Below are positions 37,808 to 48,689 of a stretch of 64,000 nt of DNA, piece after piece. How positions within the stretch are numbered: the first letter of the stretch is position 1; each line of letters opens with the position of its first letter. The DNA lies in NCBI GenBank assembly GCA_963555705.1, contig OY743169.1, positions 8,804,014 through 8,868,013 on the forward strand, read 5' to 3'. This stretch comes from Ligustrum vulgare. Lineage: Eukaryota; Streptophyta; Magnoliopsida; Lamiales; Oleaceae. The notes under the pieces were generated by a model, which did no database searches, had not been told where the DNA came from, and saw only the letters and a list, made by a program, of their open reading frames with translations. A program made the position numbers and the translations under genes.

Positions 37808-38093
37808 ACTATGAGTCGAGTGTTTTGTCTCCAAGCAAATTAAGATAACTCGTTAATTGCTTTTACTCGCTTTAACCTTTTAGATTGCTTCCAAGAAGAT
37901 GTCATTGAAACTTCTTGTGGGATTATGAACCTGTATGGCCCTTGGATAAATGCAAGTGTACAAGTAGCTTTTCACCCTGTACCTTTGGATGCACAATCTA
38001 CGATTTACATCCTTCACCAAGGCTCAGGGCATGGCAGGTGGAGACCGTCAAGGTTGCGGCTCAACTTTTTTTTTGAGAATGTAGAATGTCTTG

Positions 38094-38114
38094 CCTCCCG
38101 GGCATAGCTCAGTT
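38094..38114 (+). mobile_element. SINE, left part (split by a hAT element)
   Basis: CCTCCCGGGCATAGCTCAGTT contains the start of a tRNA-type box A (TAGCTCAGTT). The continuation is at 47554-47763. About 23-base target duplications (38071-38093 and 47764-47786, core TGTAGAATGTC) with two mismatches flank the joined unit. Confidence 0.6.
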
Positions 38115-38841
38115 TAGGGGTGGGCGTTTCGATTTTCGGTCCGGTTATTGAAGGAACCGAAATCGAATAGAAAATTTCGGTTCGGTTTCTGTTCTCAAAA
38201 CTCAAGAACCGAACGATTCCGGTTCTGATTCGGTTTCGATTATTTTTCGGTTCTTTGTTCGGTTTTTTTATTAAAAAAATCAACTTTGAGTAAACGTGAA
38301 AATGTGTGCGAAAAACAAATAAGTGTTGAGTCAAAATTTTCCAAATAAATCCATCAATGTGGCAAAATATTCAAATTGAATATATTCTTGTTCTGAAGAC
38401 ACTAAATATAGTTATAATATTCTGTATATTCCCATTAGCAATTAGAATTGTAGGATCTTCGTCTTCTGTTGTTCTATCTGTTGCTTATGCTGGAATGCTT
38501 AGATCACCCGAACTAAAAAAATGATAATAATGGCATATAGATATATTTATGTAGCGACCAAGAATTTTTACGCGATTAATAATTATTTTAATAGAAAATC
38601 GTGTCGCTACTATTTCACCCATTTTTATTAAGTTAACGCCACGACGTATTCGTATAGCCAAATCAAGAAATAATCAAGATCGTTCGATTTTAAATTAAAT
38701 TCCGAATTTCTAAAAATATCTCCATTCTCTTGATTTAAAGTATATTAAGTCCAAGTACTTAATTCAATGTTATCCCAATATTTATTTATACAAAAATTAT
38801 TTTTATTGAAATTAAGAAAATATATGCAATCATGGGAGGTT

Positions 38842-39330
38842 CCATTATATGTAATCATGAAGAGCATAATATTTGTATAAATATGGAAAAGTATATGAAT
38901 GATTTATATACTCCATTATATATAATCATGAAGAGCATAATATTTGTATAAATATGGAAAAGTATATGAATGATTTATATACTCCATTATATATAATCAT
39001 GAAGAGCATAATATTTGTATAAATATGGAAAAGTATATGAATGATTGATAAGACTCCATTATATGTAATCATGAAGAGCATAATATTTGTATAAATATGG
39101 AAAAGTATATGAATGATTTATATACTCCATTATATATAATCATGAAGAGCATAATATTTGTATAAATATGGAAAAGTATATGAATGATTGATAAGACTCC
39201 ATTATATATAATCATGAAGAGCATAATATTTGTATAAATATGGAAAAGTATATGAATGATTGATAAGACTCCATTATATATAATCATGAAGAGCATATTA
39301 TTTGTATAAATATGGAAAAGTATATGAATG
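38842..39330 (+). repeat. 71/72-bp minisatellite in E1 U3, 7 copies
   Basis: The unit begins CCATTATATATAATCATGAA and contains GAGCATAATATTTGTATAAA and TATGGAAAAGTATATGAATG. Two variants differ at the unit end (TTTATATACT or TGATAAGACT). It is placed upstream of the TATA box, so it could act on the promoter. Confidence 0.92.
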
Positions 39331-39554
39331 GTGCTTTACTTTAAGAAAAGGATGTGTTAAAATTAATAGAATTGAATGATTATGTTTACAATATGCCAAC
39401 TTTATACATCTATTTAAACCCATCTCTTTTACACACAACTCTACACATATACACTTATTTCCAATCTCATGACAAAATCCACAAGTAAGAGAAATTCAAG
39501 GTGGTCAAGAAAGTTTTGGTCCATTTACTACTACACTTCATTTTAATCTTTTAA

Positions 39555-40665
39555 AAGGTAAGTATATCTTATGTTTTTATGAAAAGTAAGTATGTTTTTA
39601 TGACAAGTATATCTTATGTTTTTATGAAAAGTAAGTATGTTTTTATGAAAGGTAAATACACCTTATGTTTTTATGAAAAGTAAGTATGTTTTTATGACAA
39701 GTAAGTATATCTTATGTTTTTATGAAAAGTAAGTATGTTTTTATGAAAGGTAAATACACCTTATGTTTTTATGACAAGTAAGTATATCTTATGTTTTTAT
39801 GAAAAGTAAGTATGTTTTTATGAAAGGTAAATACACCTTATGTTTTTATGAAAAGTAAGTATGTTTTTATGACAAGTAAGTATATCTTATGTTTTTATGA
39901 AAAGTAAGTATGTTTTTATGAAAGGTAAATACACCTTATGTTTTTATGAAAAGTAAGTATGTTTTTATGACAAGTAAGTATATCTTATGTTTTTATGAAA
40001 AGTAAGTATGTTTTTATGAAAGGTAAATACACCTTATGTTTTTATGACAAGTAAGTATATCTTATGTTTTTATGAAAAGTAATTATGTTTTTATGAAAGG
40101 TAAATACACCTTATGTTTTTATGAAAAGTAAGTATGTTTTTATGACAAGTAAGTATATCTTATGTTTTTATGAAAAGTAAGTATGTTTTTATGAAAGGTA
40201 AATACACCTTATGTTTTTATGAAAAGTAAGTATGTTTTTATGGCAAGTAAGTATATCTTATGTTTTTATGAAAAGTAAGTATGTTTTTATGAAAGGTAAA
40301 TACACCTTATGTTTTTATGAAAAGTAAGTATGTTTTTATGACAAGTAAGTATATCTTATGTTTTTATGAAAAGTAAGTATGTTTTTATGAAAGGTAAATA
40401 CACCTTATGTTTTTATGAAAAGTAAGTATGTTTTTATGACAAGTAAGTATATCTTATGTTTTTATGAAAAGTAAGTATGTTTTTATGAAAGGTAAATACA
40501 CCTTATGTTTTTATGAAAAGTAAGTATGTTTTTATGACAAGTAAGTATATCTTATGTTTTTATGAAAAGTAAGTATGTTTTTATGAAAGGTAAATACACC
40601 TTATGTTTTTATGAAAAGTAAGTATGTTTTTATGACAAGTAAGTATATCTTATGTTTTTATGAAA
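39555..40665 (+). repeat. 98-bp higher-order repeat in E1 5' LTR, about 11 copies
   Basis: Each 98-bp unit is four sub-units of 28, 21, 28 and 21 bases, all of the form GAxAxGTAAxTA...TATGTTTTTAT. The sub-units repeat GTAAGT or GTAAAT, so the array offers dozens of splice-donor-like words. It lies downstream of the TATA box and would be transcribed. Confidence 0.92.
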
Positions 40666-41180
40666 ATGTTTGGATCATTGCTATGAAATCAATCTCACAA
40701 GATTGTTATGGGTTCCATATGATATGTTTATGATTATGCTAAGGGGACCGGAGTTTAGTAGCGCTACACATAAGAATTCTTGCCATTTAAGTTCGGTAAA
40801 ATTCTTGTGTCTCCCTATGTTTATGAATATTTCAATCCTATCCTATGTTATGATGAAAATGATCCATATGCTTTCAAAAGAAAATTTATGCTTGGTATAC
40901 TTACTGGGATTTTATAAATCTCACTCCACGATATTTACCATTTTCAGATAATTGAAGGTTCGAGGCGGTCAACATGGAAGTGGCAAAAGTGGTTAAGATT
41001 GATGAGATAATTATGTTGAACTTTATGTAAGAAAATTATGTTCTATTTTTATTCACAAATAAAATTATGGGATTCTAATTATTCTTTTGAATAATTTTAC
41101 ATTACTATTTAAGTCTCGATAATATGATATGAGTCACTTTTTGTGGCACTCGAATGGTCGAGAATTCGGGTCGTCACAGT

Positions 41181-41192
41181 TGGTATCAGAGC
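41181..41192 (+). promoter_or_regulatory. E1 primer-binding site (tRNA-Met)
   Basis: TGGTATCAGAGC two bases after the LTR, a perfect initiator tRNA-Met match. Confidence 0.9.
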
Positions 41193-43100
41193 AAAGAGTT
41201 TTAAAAACGATTCTGTAGATTTTTGAAATTTTATTTCTTTAAAAAAAAAAAAAAAAAAAAATCACTATTCACGTGAACAGTAAAACGACGTGCTATTCAT
41301 GATGAACAGTGAACGAAATCACTATTCATTATAAAAATAAAAAAAAAAAGTTGAATTTTCACATGTCAAGTATGGTTATGATTTTGAAAAGCATGATGAA
41401 ATTTGATGTGCAAATTTCAAGGACAAAATTCATTTTAAGTAAGGGAGTTTGTAATGTCCTGAAAATTTTATGGAATATAATTAGTTAGTGATATGATGTT
41501 TATATTGATGTCTTTGATAAATTTCTAGAAGTTCGGGGACTAAAGGAAAAATAAGATTTGACGATAAATTTTATTTGGGTTAAGTTATTAATTATTGATG
41601 GGGAGATAATTACTATATCGATATTAGATTTGTTTTGAAGACTGTGATTAATTAGGAATTATGATTCAAGAAAATGTTGATTTGGATACAACCACATTAA
41701 ATTATTGTTGATTAAAGGAAAATAAGATTATATGAAATATTTTAACTCATCACTCTACTATGTCACTCTCCACGTATTGACTCCTCGAACCAGGTATGTT
41801 ATATGCTTTGCAAGTCATTTACGATTTTATTAAGACATGTTAAGTATGAAATCTTCATATGTTATGAATCTTTAAGTGAAATATACATGTTGAGTATGAT
41901 ATGAATTGATAGAAGCCTGAATTTTAATTTATTCCTTTTTATGTAGAATCATGAGACATAGAGGATATTGATATGAATTTTGGTTCATATTAAGCTTAGT
42001 AAGATTGACTCAATTAGAAATTAAGTTGGGTTGTAACTTTTGCCCAAAATATATGGAATAATATATTAAACAAACAAAATTAATAATGAATTCGTACAAT
42101 AATTTATCCCTTTATCACTACCTTTGTGTAAAAACAAGGGAAAAACTGTGGATGGTTATTAGTACTTCCTCTTCAAGTTTCAATTTTCGGTTCAATAATT
42201 TATCCCTTTATCACTACCTTTGCTTAAAAGTAAGGAAAAACTGTGGATGATTATTGGTACCACTCTTCAAGTTTCAATTCTGAAAAAAAATTCGGAAAGA
42301 AAGAAAGAGAACGGGTGTTGAGCATAATGGGAATAATATGACTTAAGAATGATTTTCAAAATAATTGTTGTCCTTGAGTTTAGAAATGATGAACCTTAAA
42401 TGGACTTTGCATAATTGATTTTAGACATGACACTAAGTATGAGAAGTCAACAGAAATGATTAGAAATATGTTCAGATTATCTATCATTTAGATTTAATGA
42501 GAAATAGCGAGCCAATTTTATGAAGTTTTATGAGATGTTAAGATTATAAGTGGTTTTAATGAGACTTTTATGAGAAGCATTATGAAGTTAGAGATTTAAA
42601 GATTTGGTTATTGGGAATTAAGTAATGGATATTATGTTGAGTAAGTGAATTATGCCTCTATATTGAAGAGAAATTTATTATGAACTTTGGCCTTGTGATT
42701 AAATTTTGGGAATATGATTTATGACTTATAAATATAAGTATGAGTAATCTTTTGAGCCAATTAAGGTATGGAAGGAAGTGATATTGTGATATTGAAAAAT
42801 ATGATTTGAAATTGTTATGTTGAGGAATTATGAATTGAATTATGGGATTTTTTTTTTGATATATTGAAGTGTTGGAATCGTTTTCAATATTTTTAGATCG
42901 TTGTGATCAAATGTGGAGATATTTATTATTGTGAGTTATGAAGTATGCTTATGGTTTGGGATAAGTCCAAATTACAAGGGAGACTTTGTCCAGAATTTTA
43001 TCATTTGGAATTAAGAGCATGATATGATAAGCATCCACTAAAGGAATTAAGGTTAGACATGCAAGTTCATTTACATCACAAACGAGATTTAGTAGATGAT
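41193..43100 (+). other. E1 non-coding interior, left part
   Basis: No ORF with recognisable motifs. Poly-A of about 21 at 41240-41260. Two sequences, 41280-41300 and 41305-41325, repeat GTTCACGTGAACAGT/CATGATGAACAGTG words. A tandem duplication of about 90 bases (42100-42250) is present once in E2 (63150-63230). Confidence 0.6.
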
Positions 43101-43204
43101 AGCAGAGATTTTATTATTTTCTCATAAGGAGAACATACAAAGAGTCACACTGGAAAAGAAATACATGAAACACGCAAAAGCAAAAGAAAGCAACATGGGA
43201 AATT

Positions 43205-43436
43205 CCTCAAATTGAGAGATGTGTTTCCGGAGTAGCCGTATCCTACCACCTCTGACCTTTTGAGGAAATAAAGAAACCTTCAAAGAGGTGTGTTTCGAGA
43301 GTAAGAATACTCCGTAATCTACCACCTGGAACCTTTGAGGTACACACAAGATTTAAACATTAAGGAAAATCCTAGGAAATTAGAGGGGTGTCTCGAGAGT
43401 AAGAATACTCCGTACTCTACCCCCACCTATTCTAAG
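43205..43436 (-). ncRNA. Three hairpin-motif copies, E1 counterpart
   Basis: Antisense to E1, this block matches 61981-62196 of E2 with only a few changes. It contains all three copies of the GGTGGTAG...TACGG...ACAC motif. See the E2 entry for the structure. Confidence 0.4.
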
Positions 43437-43438
43437 AT

Positions 43439-43772
43439 TCATAAAGTTAAGTTTACATTAACCGGACTCCATTTTCGCTTGATTCCCCTTCCTTGCGACC
43501 AATCTATCTTAACCCCTGCTGGATCTTGTATTGAGAAATATGACTGCAGCTTATCCAGTAGTTCATCAATAGTAGGAGCAGAAATAAGGAGCCTTCTGGA
43601 AAATGGAGAGATGAATCCCTGTTCCACAGCATAATCAAGAAAGGTTAACAAACCATCAAAGAAATTGTTAACATTCAGAAGCCCAATAGGCTTAGTATGG
43701 AGACCTAGTTGAGCCCACGAGGTAATGTTAAAGATTTCTTCTAAGGTACCAAAACCTCCGGGCAGGGCTATA
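43439..43772 (-). pseudogene. LOG gene remnant in E1 (3' half)
   Basis: Matches codons from about 106 to 217 of the E2 LOG gene. It keeps PGGFGTLEE and the C-terminal part. The 5' half is lost in a deletion whose edge is at about 43772-43780. At two sites E1 keeps residues closer to ordinary plant LOG proteins: LGLHTKP where E2 has LDLHTKP, and DYAVEQ where E2 has DYVVEQ. Confidence 0.85.
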
Positions 43773-43938
43773 AAGCCATCAGCAACCTCAATCTTTCGAG
43801 TCTTATTCGATAAATTTTCCTCAGATCATTCATTGGAAGACTGGAATAATACTTGCGAATGTTTGTAAGAATGATATCCATGATTTTGATGGATCTAACC
43901 TCTTCCCAGCATGAACTATTTAAAAGCATTAAGGATCG
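43773..43938 (-). pseudogene. Zinc-finger gene remnant in E1 (5' end)
   Basis: Matches the first ~51 codons of the 199-aa E2 gene, from its ATG to RLRLLM. It then joins the LOG remnant out of frame and meets a stop within a few codons. The zinc-finger core is absent. Confidence 0.8.
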
Positions 43939-44287
43939 GAGGGAATCCGCGTGATATTGATTCCAGCAAGAAAGCGCGGAATAGAATAATGGAAAAGAGG
44001 GAACAAGGGTTTATGCGCCGTTTACTTTCTTGATAAAAGGAAGATATGATGAAATATCACATACGATTGGAAATTTTCATTTTGAGTTAGAATTTATGAG
44101 TAGACACATATGTCTATTATTGATAAGAAAAATACATGTTCTTAAGAAAACAAAGAGATGATTTAGTAAAAGTCCAGTGGGTTAGATATTATAATGATGA
44201 GATTACTAAGAGAAAGAAGAGAAGAGATTCTGATTAAGTGTTCAGAAATCATAAGATCAAGTAAGATTAATTTCGAGGACGAAATTA

Positions 44288-44304
44288 TTTTAAGGGGGTA
44301 AGTT
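44288..44304 (+). promoter_or_regulatory. E1 polypurine tract
   Basis: TTTTAAGGGGGTAAGTT directly before the 3' LTR, preceded by GAGGACGAAATTA, a context familiar from Ty3/gypsy chromoviruses such as Tekay/Del (by recall). Confidence 0.8.
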
Positions 44305-46937
44305 TGTAGCGACCAAGAATTTTTACGCGATTAATAATTATTTTAATAGAAAATCGTGTCGCTACTATTTCACCCATTTTTATTAAGTTAACGCCACGAC
44401 GTATTCGTATAGCCAAATCAAGAAATAATCAAGATCGTTCGATTTTAAATTAAATTCCGAATTTCTAAAAATATCTCCATTCTCTTGATTTAAAGTATAT
44501 TAAGTCCAAGTACTTAATTCAATGTTATCCCAATATTTATTTATACAAAAATTATTTTTATTGAAATTAAGAAAATATATGCAATCATGGGAGGTTCCAT
44601 TATATGTAATCATGAAGAGCATAATATTTGTATAAATATGGAAAAGTATATGAATGATTTATATACTCCATTATATATAATCATGAAGAGCATAATATTT
44701 GTATAAATATGGAAAAGTATATGAATGATTTATATACTCCATTATATATAATCATGAAGAGCATAATATTTGTATAAATATGGAAAAGTATATGAATGAT
44801 TGATAAGACTCCATTATATGTAATCATGAAGAGCATAATATTTGTATAAATATGGAAAAGTATATGAATGATTTATATACTCCATTATATATAATCATGA
44901 AGAGCATAATATTTGTATAAATATGGAAAAGTATATGAATGATTGATAAGACTCCATTATATATAATCATGAAGAGCATAATATTTGTATAAATATGGAA
45001 AAGTATATGAATGATTGATAAGACTCCATTATATATAATCATGAAGAGCATATTATTTGTATAAATATGGAAAAGTATATGAATGGTGCTTTACTTTAAG
45101 AAAAGGATGTGTTAAAATTAATAGAATTGAATGATTATGTTTACAATATGCCAACTTTATACATCTATTTAAACCCATCTCTTTTACACACAACTCTACA
45201 CATATACACTTATTTCCAATCTCATGACAAAATCCACAAGTAAGAGAAATTCAAGGTGGTCAAGAAAGTTTTGGTCCATTTACTACTACACTTCATTTTA
45301 ATCTTTTAAAAGGTAAGTATATCTTATGTTTTTATGAAAAGTAAGTATGTTTTTATGACAAGTAAGTATATCTTATGTTTTTATGAAAAGTAAGTATGTT
45401 TTTATGAAAGGTAAATACACCTTATGTTTTTATGAAAAGTAAGTATGTTTTTATGACAAGTAAGTATATCTTATGTTTTTATGAAAAGTAAGTATGTTTT
45501 TATGAAAGGTAAATACACCTTATGTTTTTATGACAAGTAAGTATATCTTATGTTTTTATGAAGAGTAAGTATATTTTTATGAAAGGTAAATACACCTTAT
45601 GTTTTTATGAAAAGTAAGTATGTTTTTATGACAAGTAAGTATATCTTATGTTTTTATGAAAAGTAAGTATGTTTTTATGAAAGGTAAATACACCTTATGT
45701 TTTTATGAAAAATAAGTATGTTTTTATGACAAGTAAGTATATCTTATGTTTTTATGAAAAGTAAGTATGTTTTTATGAAAGGTAAATACACCTTATGTTT
45801 TTATGACAAGTAAGTATATCTTATGTTTTTATGAAAAGTAAGTATGTTTTTATGAAAGGTAAATACACCTTATGTTTTTATGAAAAGTAAGTATGTTTTT
45901 ATGACAAGTAAGTATATCTTATGTTTTTATGAAAAGTAAGTATGTTTTTATGAAAGGTAAATACACCTTATGTTTTTATGAAAAATAAGTATGTTTTTAT
46001 GACAAGTAAGTATATCTTATGTTTTTATGAAAAGTAAGTATGTTTTTATGAAAGGTAAATACACCTTATGTTTTTATGAAAAGTAAGTATGTTTTTATGA
46101 CAAGTAAGTATATCTTATGTTTTTATGAAAAGTAAGTATGTTTTTATGAAAGGTAAATACACCTTATGTTTTTATGAAAAGTAAGTATGTTTTTATGACA
46201 AGTAAGTATATCTTATGTTTTTATGAAAAGTAAGTATGTTTTTATGAAAGGTAAATACACCTTATGTTTTTATGAAAAGTAAGTATGTTTTTATGACAAG
46301 TAAGTATATCTTATGTTTTTATGAAAAGTAAGTATGTTTTTATGAAAGGTAAATACACCTTATGTTTTTATGAAAAGTAAGTATGTTTTTATGACAAGTA
46401 AGTATATCTTATGTTTTTATGAAAATGTTTGGATCATTGCTATGAAATCAATCTCACAAGATTGTTATGGGTTCCATATGATATGTTTATGATTATGCTA
46501 AGGGGACCGGAGTTTAGTAGCGCTACACATAAGAATTCTTGCCATTTAAGTTCGGTAAAATTCTTGTGTCTCCCTATGTTTATGAATATTTCAATCCTAT
46601 CCTATGTTATGATGAAAATGATCCATATGCTTTCAAAAGAAAATTTATGCTTGGTATACTTACTGGGATTTTATAAATCTCACTCCACGATATTTACCAT
46701 TTTCAGATAATTGAAGGTTCGAGGCGGTCAACATGGAAGTGGCAAAAGTGGTTAAGATTGATGAGATAATTATGTTGAACTTTATGTAAGAAAATTATGT
46801 TCTATTTTTATTCACAAATAAAATTATGGGATTCTAATTATTCTTTTGAATAATTTTACATTACTATTTAAGTCTCGATAATATGATATGAGTCACTTTT
46901 TGTGGCACTCGAATGGTCGAGAATTCGGGTCGTCACA
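44305..46937 (+). repeat. E1 3' LTR (2633 bp)
   Basis: Near-identical to 38550-41178, with the same two arrays (44597-45085 and 45310-46421), TATTTAAA at 45166-45173 and the 93-codon frame at 46429-46710. Confidence 0.93.
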
Positions 46938-47553
46938 ATTTATCATAACATAAAATCATTTAGGTCATTTGAACCTAAGTATATTTCGAAGATAACAAAC
47001 GATTTTTAATGAACTCTTATCTCGGACTTCAATATAAAATCACAATTCACTAATGCACCTCCACAAAAGTCACATACATGTCAAACCACACATTCTTCCT
47101 ATAATTAATTTAATACATATTAACATAACAGTCATTATCTTAATTTGTAAATACTATATCCAAAAAATTCACTGAACCAATGCGAGTGAGAGACTAGACA
47201 TCCAATCTTCTAAAATTGGTGCAAAGAATTTCATGTAAGATGCAACATGATATGAACAATTCAACAATTATCATAATACATCAAAGTAAGTTTGATTTGT
47301 ACACTCTATCATGTAAAGCAACACAGAAAACATCAAAAGTGTCACTTGGACTTAATTTTTAAATTAAGAATGTTCGGTTCTTGGTTCTGTTTTGGGTTTT
47401 CAAATAGGAACCGATCGGTTTTCGGTTCTTCATTTTTCGGTTCGGTTTCGATTATTATTTCTCATCTAAAGAACCGACCGGTTTCGATTTTTTTTGTTCG
47501 GTTCCGATTTGGTTCTTTCGGTTCCGATTTTTTTGTCCACCCCTAGCTCAGTT

Positions 47554-47763
47554 AGGTGAAAAGTAAGAGTGAGAAATTTCAGCTGAGCTGGCAGCTGCAG
47601 GGTGAGAATTTGAATCTTACATTTGATATGGATGAGGCTCCTTGCAAGTACAATTAAATAGCAAGCTCACAACCCTACTCCACTTAAACACATCATGTGA
47701 TTTGTATCATCTACAAATCTTCAAAATATGAGCTGTAAGGACTCCTAAAGTTGGACTTCAACC
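47554..47763 (+). mobile_element. SINE, right part
   Basis: Continues box A (AGGTGAAAAG) after the split, then GCAGGGTGAGAATTTGAATCTTAC, which looks like a degraded box B. The joined SINE would be about 231 bases. No poly(A) tail is visible, so the 3' end is set by the target duplication at 47764-47786. Confidence 0.55.
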
Positions 47764-47786
47764 TTTTGAGATTGTAGAATGTCCTG

Positions 47787-48250
47787 AGTAGGGGTGTGAA
47801 TTGCATTAATTTATGTCTTTTTCCATGTATACGAGTAATGTGCTGTGTCACATAAAGTGATTATGATTGGCCGCGTAACATTGTCATCTAACAATCAATC
47901 AATATTCCAAGTGGTTCCTTTTTCCAGCTATGTTACACCATTAAGAAATATCTAAAACTGGTAATCAGCAAGCAAGATTTCAAGCATTAAGTGAAATAAA
48001 TGGATCAAATTCAATTGACAAATTGTGAAACCCACCATTTACTCAAGAAAAGCGTTTGAGTTAGCCTAATGCGCTTCAATTATTAAGTGACAATGATGCC
48101 ATTACCCCAAAAAAAGGGTGATTTTTAGGATAAAATCTTTTTAACTGATTGTAAATTAGGAACACTATATCTGAACTCCATACCTAACTTCAAGCAAGAA
48201 AATAAAAGAAATAAAGTCCCACAAATAATTAAGTACGCACTTTTTATATA
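47787..48250. other. Intergenic, nothing recognised
   Basis: AT-rich with no ORF, repeat or element boundary that I can support. Confidence 0.5.
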
Positions 48251-48509
48251 CTTCATCTGTCTCACAAAGATAGACTCACTTTCCTTTTTTGTTTATTCCA
48301 AATTATATGTCATTTTCGATTTTTCTTGTTGAGAGTATATTATCCTTATTTAATATGTATTGTTATCAACATATATGAACTATTTATTATTTAATGTAGA
48401 GTATATTAGATTAAATGTAAATAACTTTATATTTTTAACATATATTAATTAAGTTTTGTGAATCTATGTGAAAATGAAAAACGAACATATCATTATGGGA
48501 CGGAGGGAG
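48251..48509. mobile_element. Stowaway-like MITE, 259 bp
   Basis: Starts CTTCATCTGTCTCACAAAGATAG and ends CATTATGGGACGGAGGGAG, matching the plant Stowaway terminus CTCCCTCCGTCCCA...AAGATAG (Tc1/mariner type). TA precedes the left end; the right-hand TA is not preserved. Confidence 0.75.
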
Positions 48510-48515
48510 ACAATG

Positions 48516-48684
48516 AGAGTCTGTTTGGTACATGAAAAAGTTTTGATTTTTGTGGATTTTTTTTTATGGATGTGTGGTTCAGATTGGTTTGAAAAATCAA
48601 AAATTGTAGGCTTGACTAAGGATGGATGGTTGAAATTGAGTTTGAAAAGTTGTGGTAAAAATTTTAATAGACCAAACAGATTCT
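48516..48684. mobile_element. 169-bp MITE of the 3374 family
   Basis: AGAGTCTGTTTGGT and ACCAAACAGATTCT are inverted repeats. The interior shares AGGATGGATGGTTGAAATTG with the 3374-3526 element. It sits only six bases from the Stowaway MITE. Confidence 0.65.
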
Positions 48685-48689
48685 GAGTA

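Larger units (their letters stand above)
38550..41178 (+). repeat. E1 5' LTR (2629 bp)
   Basis: TGTAGCGACC ... GGGTCGTCACA. U3 contains a 71-bp minisatellite. A TATA box (TATTTAAA, 39411-39418) precedes CATCTCTTTTACACACAAC, a likely start region. The leader holds a 98-bp higher-order array. A 93-codon frame at 40670-40951 is conserved in all three LTR copies. Confidence 0.93.
38550..46937 (+). mobile_element. LTR retrotransposon E1 (gene-carrying family, deleted copy)
   Basis: 8.4 kb, LTRs 38550-41178 and 44305-46937, TSD ATTTA at 38545-38549 and 46938-46942. Primer site TGGTATCAGAGC at 41181 and a polypurine tract before 44305 give plus orientation. The 3.1-kb interior has no gag or pol. 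It carries antisense remnants of the LOG gene and the zinc-finger gene that are intact in E2 (57547-64000). The LTRs are almost identical, so E1 is young. Confidence 0.93.
38115..47545. mobile_element. hAT-like element, TSD GCTCAGTT, split by LTR element E1
   Basis: Termini TAGGGGTGGGC and GTCCACCCCTA are inverted repeats with one mismatch, flanked by GCTCAGTT at 38107-38114 and 47546-47553. Subterminal zones (38140-38270 and 47370-47540) are dense in GGTTCGGTTTC/GAACCGAA words, typical of transposase-binding repeats. Without E1 it is about 1.0 kb and non-coding. The same family is at 16671-17346. Confidence 0.85.

Noticed and set aside
38098..38114. tRNA gene start (GGGCATAGCTCAGTT)
   Set aside because: After removing the inserted elements, the continuation lacks a cloverleaf and a proper T-arm. 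The long target duplications fit a tRNA-derived SINE instead.
39069..39296. 75-codon repetitive frame, also at 44824-45051
   Set aside because: Produced by the 71-bp minisatellite in U3; different frames in neighbouring units and no conservation beyond the repeat.
38842..40665. CRISPR-like appearance of regularly spaced repeats
   Set aside because: Units are contiguous with no unique spacers, and the context is a eukaryotic LTR.
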